From an uncultured Anderseniella sp. (GTDB taxonomy: Bacteria > Pseudomonadota > Alphaproteobacteria > Rhizobiales > Aestuariivirgaceae), in assembly GCA_947488295.1 (NCBI GenBank), contig CANKYU010000001.1, positions 620,001 through 684,000 on the forward strand: a stretch of DNA of 64,000 nucleotides, read 5' to 3'. The first letter of the stretch is position 1. Every line of letters begins with the position of its first letter. Below, in pieces: positions 57,044 through 64,000 of this stretch. The position numbers were made by a program, and so were the translations under genes. The notes beneath the pieces were generated by a model. That model worked only from the letters and a program-made list of their open reading frames with translations. It was not told the origin of the DNA and searched no databases.

Positions 57044-57853
57044 ATGACTGCCGCAGCCCTTGGTATAGTCGCCGTTTTCGGGAGTATACAATTGGGCTGG
57101 GCCGGCGCTGCTGTGGCCACCCAGGAAATGCCGGCAGCGAAACCGCTGCAACCCTCCATTGAGATCGCAGTTACCAATTCCACGGAGCCGGAACCGTCCC
57201 ACGCGGACAACCAGAAAGCCTCGGTCGAGCACATGCTGCTGGGCAACTATCATCTGGACAAGGGGGACTATCAGGCTGCCCAGGCCGAATACACCAGGGC
57301 GCTGGAATATGACCCGAAATCCTGGGTTGCATATCTGCTGCGGGCATACCTGTTCCAGCTGCAAGGCAAGAACGCGCTGGCCATAAAGGATCTCGACAAG
57401 ACAATTGAGTTCAACCCCACGGTCGAAGCCCATGTCATGCGGGGAGTTGCGTACGCCTTCTCAGGAAATGACGATGCTGCCCTTGAAGACTATGTGACCG
57501 CGGTCCGTATCGATCCTGCCTATGGAAGCACCTACAAGCAGCGCGCCTACATTCACCTGCGGCGTGGCAGGTTCGCCGAGGCGGAAGCCGATATTCAGCG
57601 GGCAATGAGACTGTTGCCTGAGGATCTGGAAGTGCAGCACAGTTTCGGAGACGTTCTGTACTATGGCGGAAAGATAGAGGCTGCGAAGCGGCAATGGGAA
57701 AAAACCTGCGCGATTGCCGATGCTGAGATTACCATTGACTGGCAGCAGAGGCTGACAGCCATCGGGCGTTACAAGGGGCAGGTGGATGGCAAGTGTGGCC
57801 GTGAACTGATCGACGCTTTTTCAGCCTGCGCGCGTGACAGGTGCCAGTTCTGA
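57044..57853 (+). CDS. TPR protein with a peptidoglycan-binding-like tail
   Basis: A 269-residue protein. The N-terminal region (MTAAALGIVAVFGSIQLGWAGAAVA) is a likely signal or anchor. At least four TPR motifs follow (about 55-215: YHLDKGDYQAAQAEYTRALEYDPKS, NALAIKDLDKTIEFNPTVEA, DDAALEDYVTAVRIDPAYGS, FAEAEADIQRAMRLLPEDLE). The last 40 residues (LTAIGRYKGQVDGKCGRELIDAFSACAR) resemble the PG_binding_1 repeat (LxxLGYYxGxVDGxxGxxT) but shortened. A role at the cell wall is suggested. It is convergent with the DUF882 gene. Confidence 0.75.
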   Translation: MTAAALGIVAVFGSIQLGWAGAAVATQEMPAAKPLQPSIEIAVTNSTEPEPSHADNQKASVEHMLLGNYHLDKGDYQAAQAEYTRALEYDPKSWVAYLLRAYLFQLQGKNALAIKDLDKTIEFNPTVEAHVMRGVAYAFSGNDDAALEDYVTAVRIDPAYGSTYKQRAYIHLRRGRFAEAEADIQRAMRLLPEDLEVQHSFGDVLYYGGKIEAAKRQWEKTCAIADAEITIDWQQRLTAIGRYKGQVDGKCGRELIDAFSACARDRCQF

Positions 57854-57893
57854 TTCTCTCAAAAGACGATCCGGAGACAATTGCCTGGGGCTA

Positions 57894-59357
57894 TCAGTTT
57901 CCGAAGCTCAAGGGTGCTTCCACGACCTTCAGGATCTTGGAGCTTTGAGCTTCACTCTGTTGCCAGATTTTCTGGGTGCCGACGGCTTCAGGTGTGAAGT
58001 TGCCCTTGCCCGTACGGTTGACGATCTGACTGTCGCCCTTGCCGGAGCGGTTCACGCCATTGCCGGTGTCTGCGGCCTGTTCTGCCGGCTCTGCACCTGG
58101 CATGAACGCTTCGATCAAACGCGCCAGAGCTGATTTGTCTTCCCTGCTGAGGGGGTGAATTTCGTGTTCTTCGTCATGGATGAATGGCTGCGGAGCACCA
58201 TCGCGGCGGGCAATTTCATCTGTGTTGGTGAACAGGTCGCTCAGGCTGGATGTGTTGGCGTAGCTGACGCTCAGGGGACGAATGCCGGAGCCCTGAATGG
58301 CAGGCGCCGTTGCCGTGTTAAGGCTGCCCTTGGCGGTTGAATTGACAGAATTCAGATCTTCAACGGCCAGCGATGCGATGGTGACGGGACCAAGGCTGCC
58401 GCGTACCGGCGAAACGTTGTCTTCCGAGAAATTCTGACGCTCTACCGGAGCGGACGCAGGTTCGATCTGCATGTTGGCTGCCGCGAGCATGAGGACTTCA
58501 ATCGGCCGGGGACGCGGCTTGGGAGCGCTGCGCAAGGATGCGGCAACCGCCGTTGGGGCCGGCGTCGTGGCAACTGCTGCAATGACGGCCTCAGCCATGC
58601 TGGCCGGCATCAGGCTGACCGGACCCGACGGCTTTTTGCTTTTCTGAGCCGAAGGCGGCTGGAAAGCAGCATATTGCAGGTTGTTTGGACGTCCCTTGCG
58701 GGCGGCCACGGTCTTGTAATACTTGCGCGAGATTTTTGCCTGGCGGCCTGCGCTCATACGCGGCCAGTGCCGAACGCTGCCATTGTCAATGTGGACGAAA
58801 CCGTACTTGCCGGAGCGCGGATAATAGCCGACGCCGCCGATCTTGCGCACGAAGGCAGAACCCATGACTTTCTCTACAGGCACGTCCGGGAAGTAGAAAT
58901 CAATGGCACGGCCCTTCATGTGCTGCGAGGTACGCGCAACCTTGCGCCCGATCCGCTTCAACATGGCATTGGTGCGGGGCGAGCGGTAACCGGAAATGAT
59001 GTGAACGGGCTTTTTGGATCCAAGGTCCGCGTGCAATTCCCAGAGCAGGTCAATTGTTTCCAGGGACATCTTGGTTGGCTCGTTGCGGCGCCAGTCGCGC
59101 AGGAACCAGTTGATTTTCTTCAAGGCTGCGCGATCGTACTTGCCGTTCCTCTTGTAGGTAACGGTAAGCGTTTCCTTGGTATGCGTGAAATACATGGAAA
59201 GAGTGCGGTTTTCAGCGGATGCCACGGCAGACGTAGCCACCGACGCGCCCGCTGCGATGGCAGCGGCGAAACAACCGGTCAAAACCTTACGCTTGGCCTG
59301 AGACACCACACTGCCGAACGGCGTGGTCCAAGGAACCCTGCACTTCATCATCACCAC
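57894..59357 (-). CDS. DUF882 (peptidase M15-like) protein, exported
   Basis: The 487-residue protein has a signal-type N-terminus (about residues 15-48: VVSQAKRKVLTGCFAAAIAAGASVATSAVASA). The DUF882 domain (about 50-200) has HADLGSKKPVHIISGYRSPRTN, QHMKGRAIDFYFPDV and YGFVHIDNGSVRHW, giving the His-x6-Asp and HxD metal motif of M15-type L-alanyl-D-glutamate or D-Ala endopeptidases. The long C-terminal half is low-complexity and has no known domain. It probably cuts peptidoglycan cross-links. Start may be 59357 or the Met at 59348. Confidence 0.82.
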   Translation of the reverse strand: MVMMKCRVPWTTPFGSVVSQAKRKVLTGCFAAAIAAGASVATSAVASAENRTLSMYFTHTKETLTVTYKRNGKYDRAALKKINWFLRDWRRNEPTKMSLETIDLLWELHADLGSKKPVHIISGYRSPRTNAMLKRIGRKVARTSQHMKGRAIDFYFPDVPVEKVMGSAFVRKIGGVGYYPRSGKYGFVHIDNGSVRHWPRMSAGRQAKISRKYYKTVAARKGRPNNLQYAAFQPPSAQKSKKPSGPVSLMPASMAEAVIAAVATTPAPTAVAASLRSAPKPRPRPIEVLMLAAANMQIEPASAPVERQNFSEDNVSPVRGSLGPVTIASLAVEDLNSVNSTAKGSLNTATAPAIQGSGIRPLSVSYANTSSLSDLFTNTDEIARRDGAPQPFIHDEEHEIHPLSREDKSALARLIEAFMPGAEPAEQAADTGNGVNRSGKGDSQIVNRTGKGNFTPEAVGTQKIWQQSEAQSSKILKVVEAPLSFGN

Positions 59358-59610
59358 ACACGGGTAAACCCCGCATCCCCTAGAATCTGCGTCAAAGCAG
59401 AATCTCGTAAGCCTTTGTAACCTTATTCGCCAGAGACCACAAGAATAAGGCTGCTATTAGGCGTTGTTTTTACTCAGCTAATTCATGGTTGCACAGTCAG
59501 CTTAACGCCTGCTTAAGCACGCGCATAAAAGCCGGTGATTATATGTCAGATTAATGACAGTTTTTGACTAACCATATGAAAAACCGCCGGTTTTGCAGGT
59601 TTTATCAGCA
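59358..59610. other. Intergenic region between two envelope genes
   Basis: About 250 bases with no coding signal. It should contain the promoter of the DUF882 gene (minus strand) and the 3' flank of the transpeptidase gene. AT-rich blocks are present, but no element can be assigned. Confidence 0.4.
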
Positions 59611-59646
59611 AAAACGACAAATGGGCGCCCAGCGTGGCGCCCATTT
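59611..59646 (-). terminator. Terminator of the L,D-transpeptidase gene
   Basis: Perfect 11-base arms AAATGGGCGCC (59619-59629) and GGCGCCCATTT (59636-59646) around a six-base loop. On the minus strand the stem is followed by GTCGTTTT. It lies 26 bases past the transpeptidase stop. Confidence 0.82.
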
Positions 59647-59672
59647 GCGGTTGCGATTCTATGCCATGCGGG

Positions 59673-61775
59673 CTAGCGCAGGGCGCTTTTTTCAGCATTC
59701 AGCGCCCTGGCCAGGTAGGTATCGCGTTTGTAGACGTCGTCGTAATAAGCCAGGCCGCCGGTATCATCGGTCCAGGCGGTGAAGTACGTCAAATGCACCG
59801 GCAACTTCTGCTTCAGCTGTACCGGCGTATTTTTGCGGGTCGCTATGGTCGATGCGATCTTGTTCTGCGACCAGCCCAGAATCTGGGTCGCAAGCTCCCT
59901 CGGGTTCTGAACACGGACACAGCCGTGGCTGTAGGCGCGTCTGTCATTTTTGAACAGGGAGCGCTTGGGGGTGTCATGCAGGTAAATGGCGTGCTTGTTC
60001 GGGAACATGAACTTGACTTCGCCAAGCGCATTTTTCGGACCGGGTTTCTGGCGCACACCAATGCCGCCGCGATAGTTCCACCAGTCCACATCCCAGCCTG
60101 AAATTCGCTGACCGCGGCTGTTGAGAACCTCGTAGCCGCGCTGCTCAAAGTAACTCGGGTTATCCTGTACCCGGCGCAGGTACTCGCCCTTGATGATGGA
60201 TTGCGGAATACCCCAATACGGATTGAATTCCACCCGCGACATCTGATCAGAGAAGAAATAGGTCTGGTTGGATGGCTTGCCGACAATCACGCGGGTCGAC
60301 CATTCGGTTTCACCCTTGTTGATGATCTGCATTTTGTAGGCCGGCTGGTTCACCAGTACATAGCGCGATCCAAGATTGCGCGGCAGCCACCGCAGCCGCT
60401 CCATGTTCAGGGCGAGCTGAACGGTTCGCTTGACTGCCTTCTTGCCGTTGAGGGCGTTGATGGTGCGCTTGCCGGCAATGCCATCCGGGCTCAGGCCGAC
60501 ACTTTTCTGGAATGCCCTGAGCGCTTTCACGTCACTCTCGGTCATCGTCTCGGAAGCGTTCTCGGCTGCCAGTACGGCGCCTTCGGATCCAAACAGCGGC
60601 GCATCACTCGCCTGATTGTCCGACAGTGCGACCTCATCTTTATTTTTCAGCAATTTCAACTGCTTGAGCCGTTGGCGCAGGATCGGCACGCGATCATCCT
60701 CAACGCCCAGTTTCAACAGCGGGCCGGCCGGAACGACGATCTGTTCAATCTCGCGCTCGCCGGCTCCAAGCTTGATCAATTCGGCCTTCATGGCGGCGTA
60801 TGCCGGCAGTTTCGGATGCAGGCTCATCAGCCAGTCCTGCGGCGCGGGATGGTTGACCAGTGAAGCGACCGCATCCTTGGCCGCAATCTTGGGCGGCTTG
60901 AGATCGTGGTAACCGGAAATCTTGTTGGGGGTAACCAGACCGGACGATGCATGGTCGGAATACCGCAGCGCCATGGCAGACAACTGGACATCGAATTTGG
61001 CCAGGGCCACGGCATCAGACGTCAGGCCGTCGATGCCGCCGGCAGCAGTCAGTGACGGCAGCTGGTACAGATTCGGGTCGAGACCTTCCTGGTCCGAATT
61101 CGCCAGCACCTTGAACACAGCCCGGGCATTTGAAGACGGCTTGTTGTCAGTAACCCAAAGCGGTTCGTATTCACGTTCGGAATAAGCCTTGATCAGCGCC
61201 TTGACCTGGCTTTTCGAAAGCGAAACGCCAGCTTCGTTCTGTTTCAACGTCGTGAATATGGCCTGCGCTACCGGGTCCGGCAACTGGACGACGTCCACAT
61301 AGTCGTTTGCATCCACAACGGTGCCCGACGCAGACGCGAAAACAACGCCCTTCGGCTGAGGCTGCTTGAGGCTCTTGTCTGCGAGGGCAACAGGCCTGAG
61401 AGCCTTGTAATTATGATATTTTTCACCGGTTGACGCCGCATCCGGGCCGTCATTGTCCGACAACCTTACCCGCTCCCGGAACCGCCTGGAATTGCGATAG
61501 CGGACCTGACGGTCGAAGAAGTCATTGGATCGCGAAAAGAACCCGCGCGTGCGGTCGAGAAAATTGAACTCTTCGCGCTCTCTTGCTCTTTCACGCTGTC
61601 TGGTACGCTTCTGGCGTTGTGACCAGAAACTGTCGTCCGACCGGGAACTGCTGCCGGAATTGAAGTTGAATTTCTTCGGTTGTATCAGCCGACTTTCCGC
61701 ACTGGCAGAGACGGTCATGACGGGCAGGGCCAGGCATGACGCCAGCAGTACGGCACTCAAACGGTTCAACATCAC
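59673..61775 (-). CDS. L,D-transpeptidase (YcbB-like)
   Basis: A 700-residue exported protein. The signal MLNRLSAVLLASCLALPVMTVSASA is followed by an Arg-rich N-terminal stretch (about 50-100), a helical scaffold, a peptidoglycan-binding segment (about 430-450: KALRAFQKSVGLSPDGIAGKRTINAL) and a YkuD catalytic domain with HDTPKRSLF and SHGCVRVQN (catalytic Cys). It forms 3-3 cross-links in peptidoglycan. Compared with E. coli YcbB (615) it is longer by the Arg-rich N-terminal region. Confidence 0.92.
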   Translation of the reverse strand: MMLNRLSAVLLASCLALPVMTVSASAESRLIQPKKFNFNSGSSSRSDDSFWSQRQKRTRQRERAREREEFNFLDRTRGFFSRSNDFFDRQVRYRNSRRFRERVRLSDNDGPDAASTGEKYHNYKALRPVALADKSLKQPQPKGVVFASASGTVVDANDYVDVVQLPDPVAQAIFTTLKQNEAGVSLSKSQVKALIKAYSEREYEPLWVTDNKPSSNARAVFKVLANSDQEGLDPNLYQLPSLTAAGGIDGLTSDAVALAKFDVQLSAMALRYSDHASSGLVTPNKISGYHDLKPPKIAAKDAVASLVNHPAPQDWLMSLHPKLPAYAAMKAELIKLGAGEREIEQIVVPAGPLLKLGVEDDRVPILRQRLKQLKLLKNKDEVALSDNQASDAPLFGSEGAVLAAENASETMTESDVKALRAFQKSVGLSPDGIAGKRTINALNGKKAVKRTVQLALNMERLRWLPRNLGSRYVLVNQPAYKMQIINKGETEWSTRVIVGKPSNQTYFFSDQMSRVEFNPYWGIPQSIIKGEYLRRVQDNPSYFEQRGYEVLNSRGQRISGWDVDWWNYRGGIGVRQKPGPKNALGEVKFMFPNKHAIYLHDTPKRSLFKNDRRAYSHGCVRVQNPRELATQILGWSQNKIASTIATRKNTPVQLKQKLPVHLTYFTAWTDDTGGLAYYDDVYKRDTYLARALNAEKSALR

Positions 61776-62069
61776 ATAAACCTCCGGTGAATCGACTGTG
61801 AGTTAAGCCACAGCCTTCCAATCTTCGCAATACATCGGCCGAGGGGATTTAATAACTTTTCTGTAACCTGGACACCATGTACGTCCGGTAGCGTCAAATT
61901 ACCAGTTCGAGTCGGCTTTTCGCCGGTCCCGGCTCCCATCATCCGTATAAAGACAGCATCTCAAGCCCCAATCTGCTCATTCACTCACCAAAATTTGTCA
62001 AGCTTCGAGCTTTTTGGTGTTCAAAAAATGAACCCGGTGGCTTGCAAGCCATTTCAGGATGGGCGGATG
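61776..62069. other. Region between transpeptidase and response-regulator genes
   Basis: About 290 bases. It holds the transpeptidase promoter and the response-regulator 3' end. A perfect 14-base palindrome TGGCTTGCAAGCCA lies at about 62038-62051 and GTTCAAAAAATGAAC at about 62019-62033. They form a hairpin pair just after the response-regulator stop, possibly ending its transcript. Confidence 0.45.
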
Positions 62070-63596
62070 CTATCCGCGTGCCTCAAGCCCCAATTCGCGC
62101 ATCTTCCTGTACAGGGTTGATCGACCGATTCCCAGCTTGCGTGCAACTTCCGACATCTGGCCACGGTAACGGTTGAGGGCCAGGCGGATCATGTCGGCTT
62201 CGATTTCTTCAAGCCGCCGGATATGCCCGCCCTCGGTGACAGCCGGAATGCCGATGGCAAACCCATCGGACACCATGCTGGTCGACCCGGTTGATGCAAG
62301 TGCGGCATTGTCGGTGATGGTGGTCTGCCCGCCGATCATGGCATCCGCCCCGCTTGCGGCAGGGGCTGCAGGTTCCGGCACGGGCGCTGGCGGCACCTCA
62401 ACATCAAAACCGTCGGTCAGTGCGGCAATTTGCGGGAAGTCGGCTATATGCAGCCGGTCGCCTTCACACATGACAATTGCCCTGAATACCGTGTTTTCCA
62501 GCTGACGGACATTTCCAGGCCAGGCATATGCCTTGAGCAATTCCAGCGCATTGGCGTCAATTCCCTTCACCCGGCGGCCTTCCTCGGCGGCAAAGCGTGT
62601 AATGAAATGTGTGACCAGTGGCGGAATGTCCTCAATGCGCTCGCGCAAAGGCGGCGCCATGACCGGAAACACGTTGAGACGATAATACAAGTCTTCGCGG
62701 AACTGGCCGTTCTTGACCATTTCGATCATGTTGCGGTTGGTTGCCGAGATCAGCCGGATATCGATCTTGACCGGTTTTCGCGAGCCGACCGGGTCAATCT
62801 CGCCTTCCTGCAGGGCACGCAGCAGCTTTACCTGAATATCAAGCGGCAGTTCCGCAACCTCGTCCAGGAACAAGGTTCCGCCGTCTGCTTCCTGGAACTT
62901 GCCGATATGTTTGCCGACCGCACCGGTAAAAGCGCCTTTTTCGTGGCCGAACAGGATGCTTTCAACCAGGTTTTCGGGCAGCGCACCGCAGTTTACGGCC
63001 ACGAATGACTTGCCTCGTCGTTCGCTTTCGCCCTGGATGGCCCGTGCAATCATTTCCTTGCCCGACCCGCTTTCACCTTCGATCAGCACCGGAATGTTTG
63101 AATGGGCCGCACGTTTGCCGAGCCTGACCACGCTCGACATGGCAGGACTGGCGATGATCAGATCATCAAACGACATTTCGCCAGACACTTTCTGGTTCAG
63201 CCGCTTCACTTCCTCGGTCAGTGCGTTAACCTTCAGGAGGTTCTGAATGGACACTTTCAAACGCTCGGGATTTACCGGCTTGACGACAAAGTCGTCGGCG
63301 CCGGCCCGCATCGCCTTGACCACGGTTTCGATGGAGCCCTGCGCTGTTTGTACGATGACCGGAACGGAGGTGCGATAGGCGGAAAGGCGCTCGAGGAATT
63401 CAAGCCCGTCAATTTCCGGCATCACCAGATCGAGAATGATCAGGTCAACCGGTTTGGACCGGCTTGCCTCGAGAATATCGAGGCCCTGGCTGGCGCCGTC
63501 GGCGGTAGCGGTTTCAAATCCGTAGCGCTTGACCAGCTCTTCGAGGATGCGGCGCTGTGCCGGGTCGTCGTCAACAATCAGAATTTTATGTGCCAT
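62070..63596 (-). CDS. Sigma-54 interaction response regulator, NtrC family
   Basis: The 508-residue regulator has a receiver domain (Asp10, Asp11 and phosphoacceptor Asp56 in LIILDLVMPEIDG). The AAA+ sigma-54 activator domain has Walker A GESGSGKE and the sigma-54 contact loop GAFTGA, and DEVAELPLDIQVKLLRALQE. A Pro/Ala-rich linker (about 390-460) leads to a C-terminal Fis-type helix-turn-helix (MSEVARKLGIGRSTLYRKMRELGLE). It activates sigma-54 promoters when phosphorylated. No sensor kinase gene is adjacent. The linker is longer than in NtrC. Confidence 0.93.
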   Translation of the reverse strand: MAHKILIVDDDPAQRRILEELVKRYGFETATADGASQGLDILEASRSKPVDLIILDLVMPEIDGLEFLERLSAYRTSVPVIVQTAQGSIETVVKAMRAGADDFVVKPVNPERLKVSIQNLLKVNALTEEVKRLNQKVSGEMSFDDLIIASPAMSSVVRLGKRAAHSNIPVLIEGESGSGKEMIARAIQGESERRGKSFVAVNCGALPENLVESILFGHEKGAFTGAVGKHIGKFQEADGGTLFLDEVAELPLDIQVKLLRALQEGEIDPVGSRKPVKIDIRLISATNRNMIEMVKNGQFREDLYYRLNVFPVMAPPLRERIEDIPPLVTHFITRFAAEEGRRVKGIDANALELLKAYAWPGNVRQLENTVFRAIVMCEGDRLHIADFPQIAALTDGFDVEVPPAPVPEPAAPAASGADAMIGGQTTITDNAALASTGSTSMVSDGFAIGIPAVTEGGHIRRLEEIEADMIRLALNRYRGQMSEVARKLGIGRSTLYRKMRELGLEARG

Positions 63597-63871
63597 GCTA
63601 TCTCTTTTGCTTACTCACAGCCGTCTCAAGATTTAAAGCGCACAATGAACGGGCCTGTCTGAATGTTCCCACGGGTTCACTCCATCTGCTTTACGCTTGG
63701 CACTGTGCCTGAGAGGGGTAAATGGCAACTTAAAATTGGGCCACTTTGATACAAGTTGATGATTTTCTGGAAATCTTAGTGAAATCAGCTTGTTTGACGC
63801 AGATTGAGCCGTCATATGTGCAGTTCACGCCCTGTTTTGCCCGTTCCGGCATCTGACCTCCTGGAGTTAAA

Positions 63872-64000
63872 ATGCGTACGCTGAAAGAAAATTTCCAAAA
63901 ATCATCATCTTCCAGTGCAGCGGAGGCTGAGCTTGGAGACCTGCCGGAATGGAATTTGGCAGACCTTTATCCGGGACCGGATGCAGCCGAGTTCAAGGCT
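63872..64000 (+). CDS. pepF: Oligoendopeptidase F, 5' end only
   Basis: Partial gene that runs off the window. The first 43 residues include LPEWNLADLYPGPDAAEFKA, which matches the start of M3-family oligoendopeptidase F (LPxWNLxDLYPSxD). CTGGAG lies 7 bases before the ATG. The zinc-binding HEXXH motif lies beyond the window. Confidence 0.85.
   Translation, partial: MRTLKENFQKSSSSSAAEAELGDLPEWNLADLYPGPDAAEFKA

Noticed and set aside
62430..63246. Plus-strand frames inside the response regulator gene
   Set aside because: Shadow frames without ribosome sites or motifs.

Overview
The window reads as a chromosomal segment of an alphaproteobacterium, most likely Hyphomicrobiales (Rhizobiales)-like. 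Evidence: roughly 60% G+C with tightly packed operons, a serine-cycle block with malate-CoA ligase and malyl-CoA lyase, a GlpSTPQUV-type glycerol ABC system, GapR, DUF1244, DUF1036 and DUF1476 proteins, and an alphaproteobacterial-type bL36. No tRNA, rRNA, CRISPR array, integrase, transposase or prophage was seen. Gene identities are from reading the translations; no database search was possible.

Layout. 0-4.5 kb: serine-cycle genes (small unknown gene, mtkA, mtkB and a degenerate hydroxyacid dehydrogenase on the minus strand, divergent from mcl). 4.5-12.3 kb: an MFS transporter and a dipeptide/oligopeptide-type ABC operon (dppABC, an unknown membrane gene, dppDF). 12.3-13.8 kb: an Lrp/AsnC regulator divergent from a DMT-family exporter. 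13.8-23.9 kb: glycerol block, with glpR-glpD-glpK divergent from glpV-S-T-P-Q-U. 23.9-24.1 kb: a cluster of intergenic repeat hairpins. 24.2-30.4 kb: accessory stretch with an EamA transporter, an 8-oxoguanine deaminase-like amidohydrolase, a GrlR-like protein, an ATP synthase zeta-subunit paralog, an eight-cysteine secreted repeat protein, a YHS protein, a broken deaminase tail, and two lower-GC unknown genes. 30.5-48.6 kb: purine catabolism and uptake (allA, allE, a puuE-uraD fusion, uraH, xdhABC, a BMP-type ABC importer, an adenylate cyclase-like gene, a LysR regulator, puuD, guaD). 48.5-53.0 kb: a flavin reductase, several small ORFs, rpmJ, a TPR protein and a second LysR regulator. 53.2-64 kb: housekeeping and envelope genes (pyk, DUF1036, N-formylglutamate amidohydrolase, DUF1244, gapR, TPR, DUF882 peptidase, L,D-transpeptidase, a sigma-54 response regulator, and the 5' end of pepF).

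How the parts fit. The purine block encodes guanine to xanthine to urate to 5-hydroxyisourate to OHCU to allantoin to allantoate, and then ureidoglycine to ureidoglycolate to glyoxylate plus urea. Only allantoate amidohydrolase is missing here. Malyl-CoA lyase also yields glyoxylate, so two routes in the window meet at that metabolite. Glycerol enters through the ABC importer (no glpF seen), is phosphorylated by GlpK and oxidised by GlpD under a DeoR-type repressor.

The strongest unusual observations are: the complementary degenerate ATP-binding motifs in the two glycerol ABC ATPases; a hydroxypyruvate-reductase-like gene that has lost catalytic residues but kept an open frame; an F1-ATPase zeta paralog with a shortened N-terminus; the duplicated four-cysteine secreted domain; the duplicated and decayed tail of the 8-oxoguanine deaminase at the edge of a low-GC insert; and short AGGGTC-type palindromes lying on the TAG stop codons of unrelated genes.
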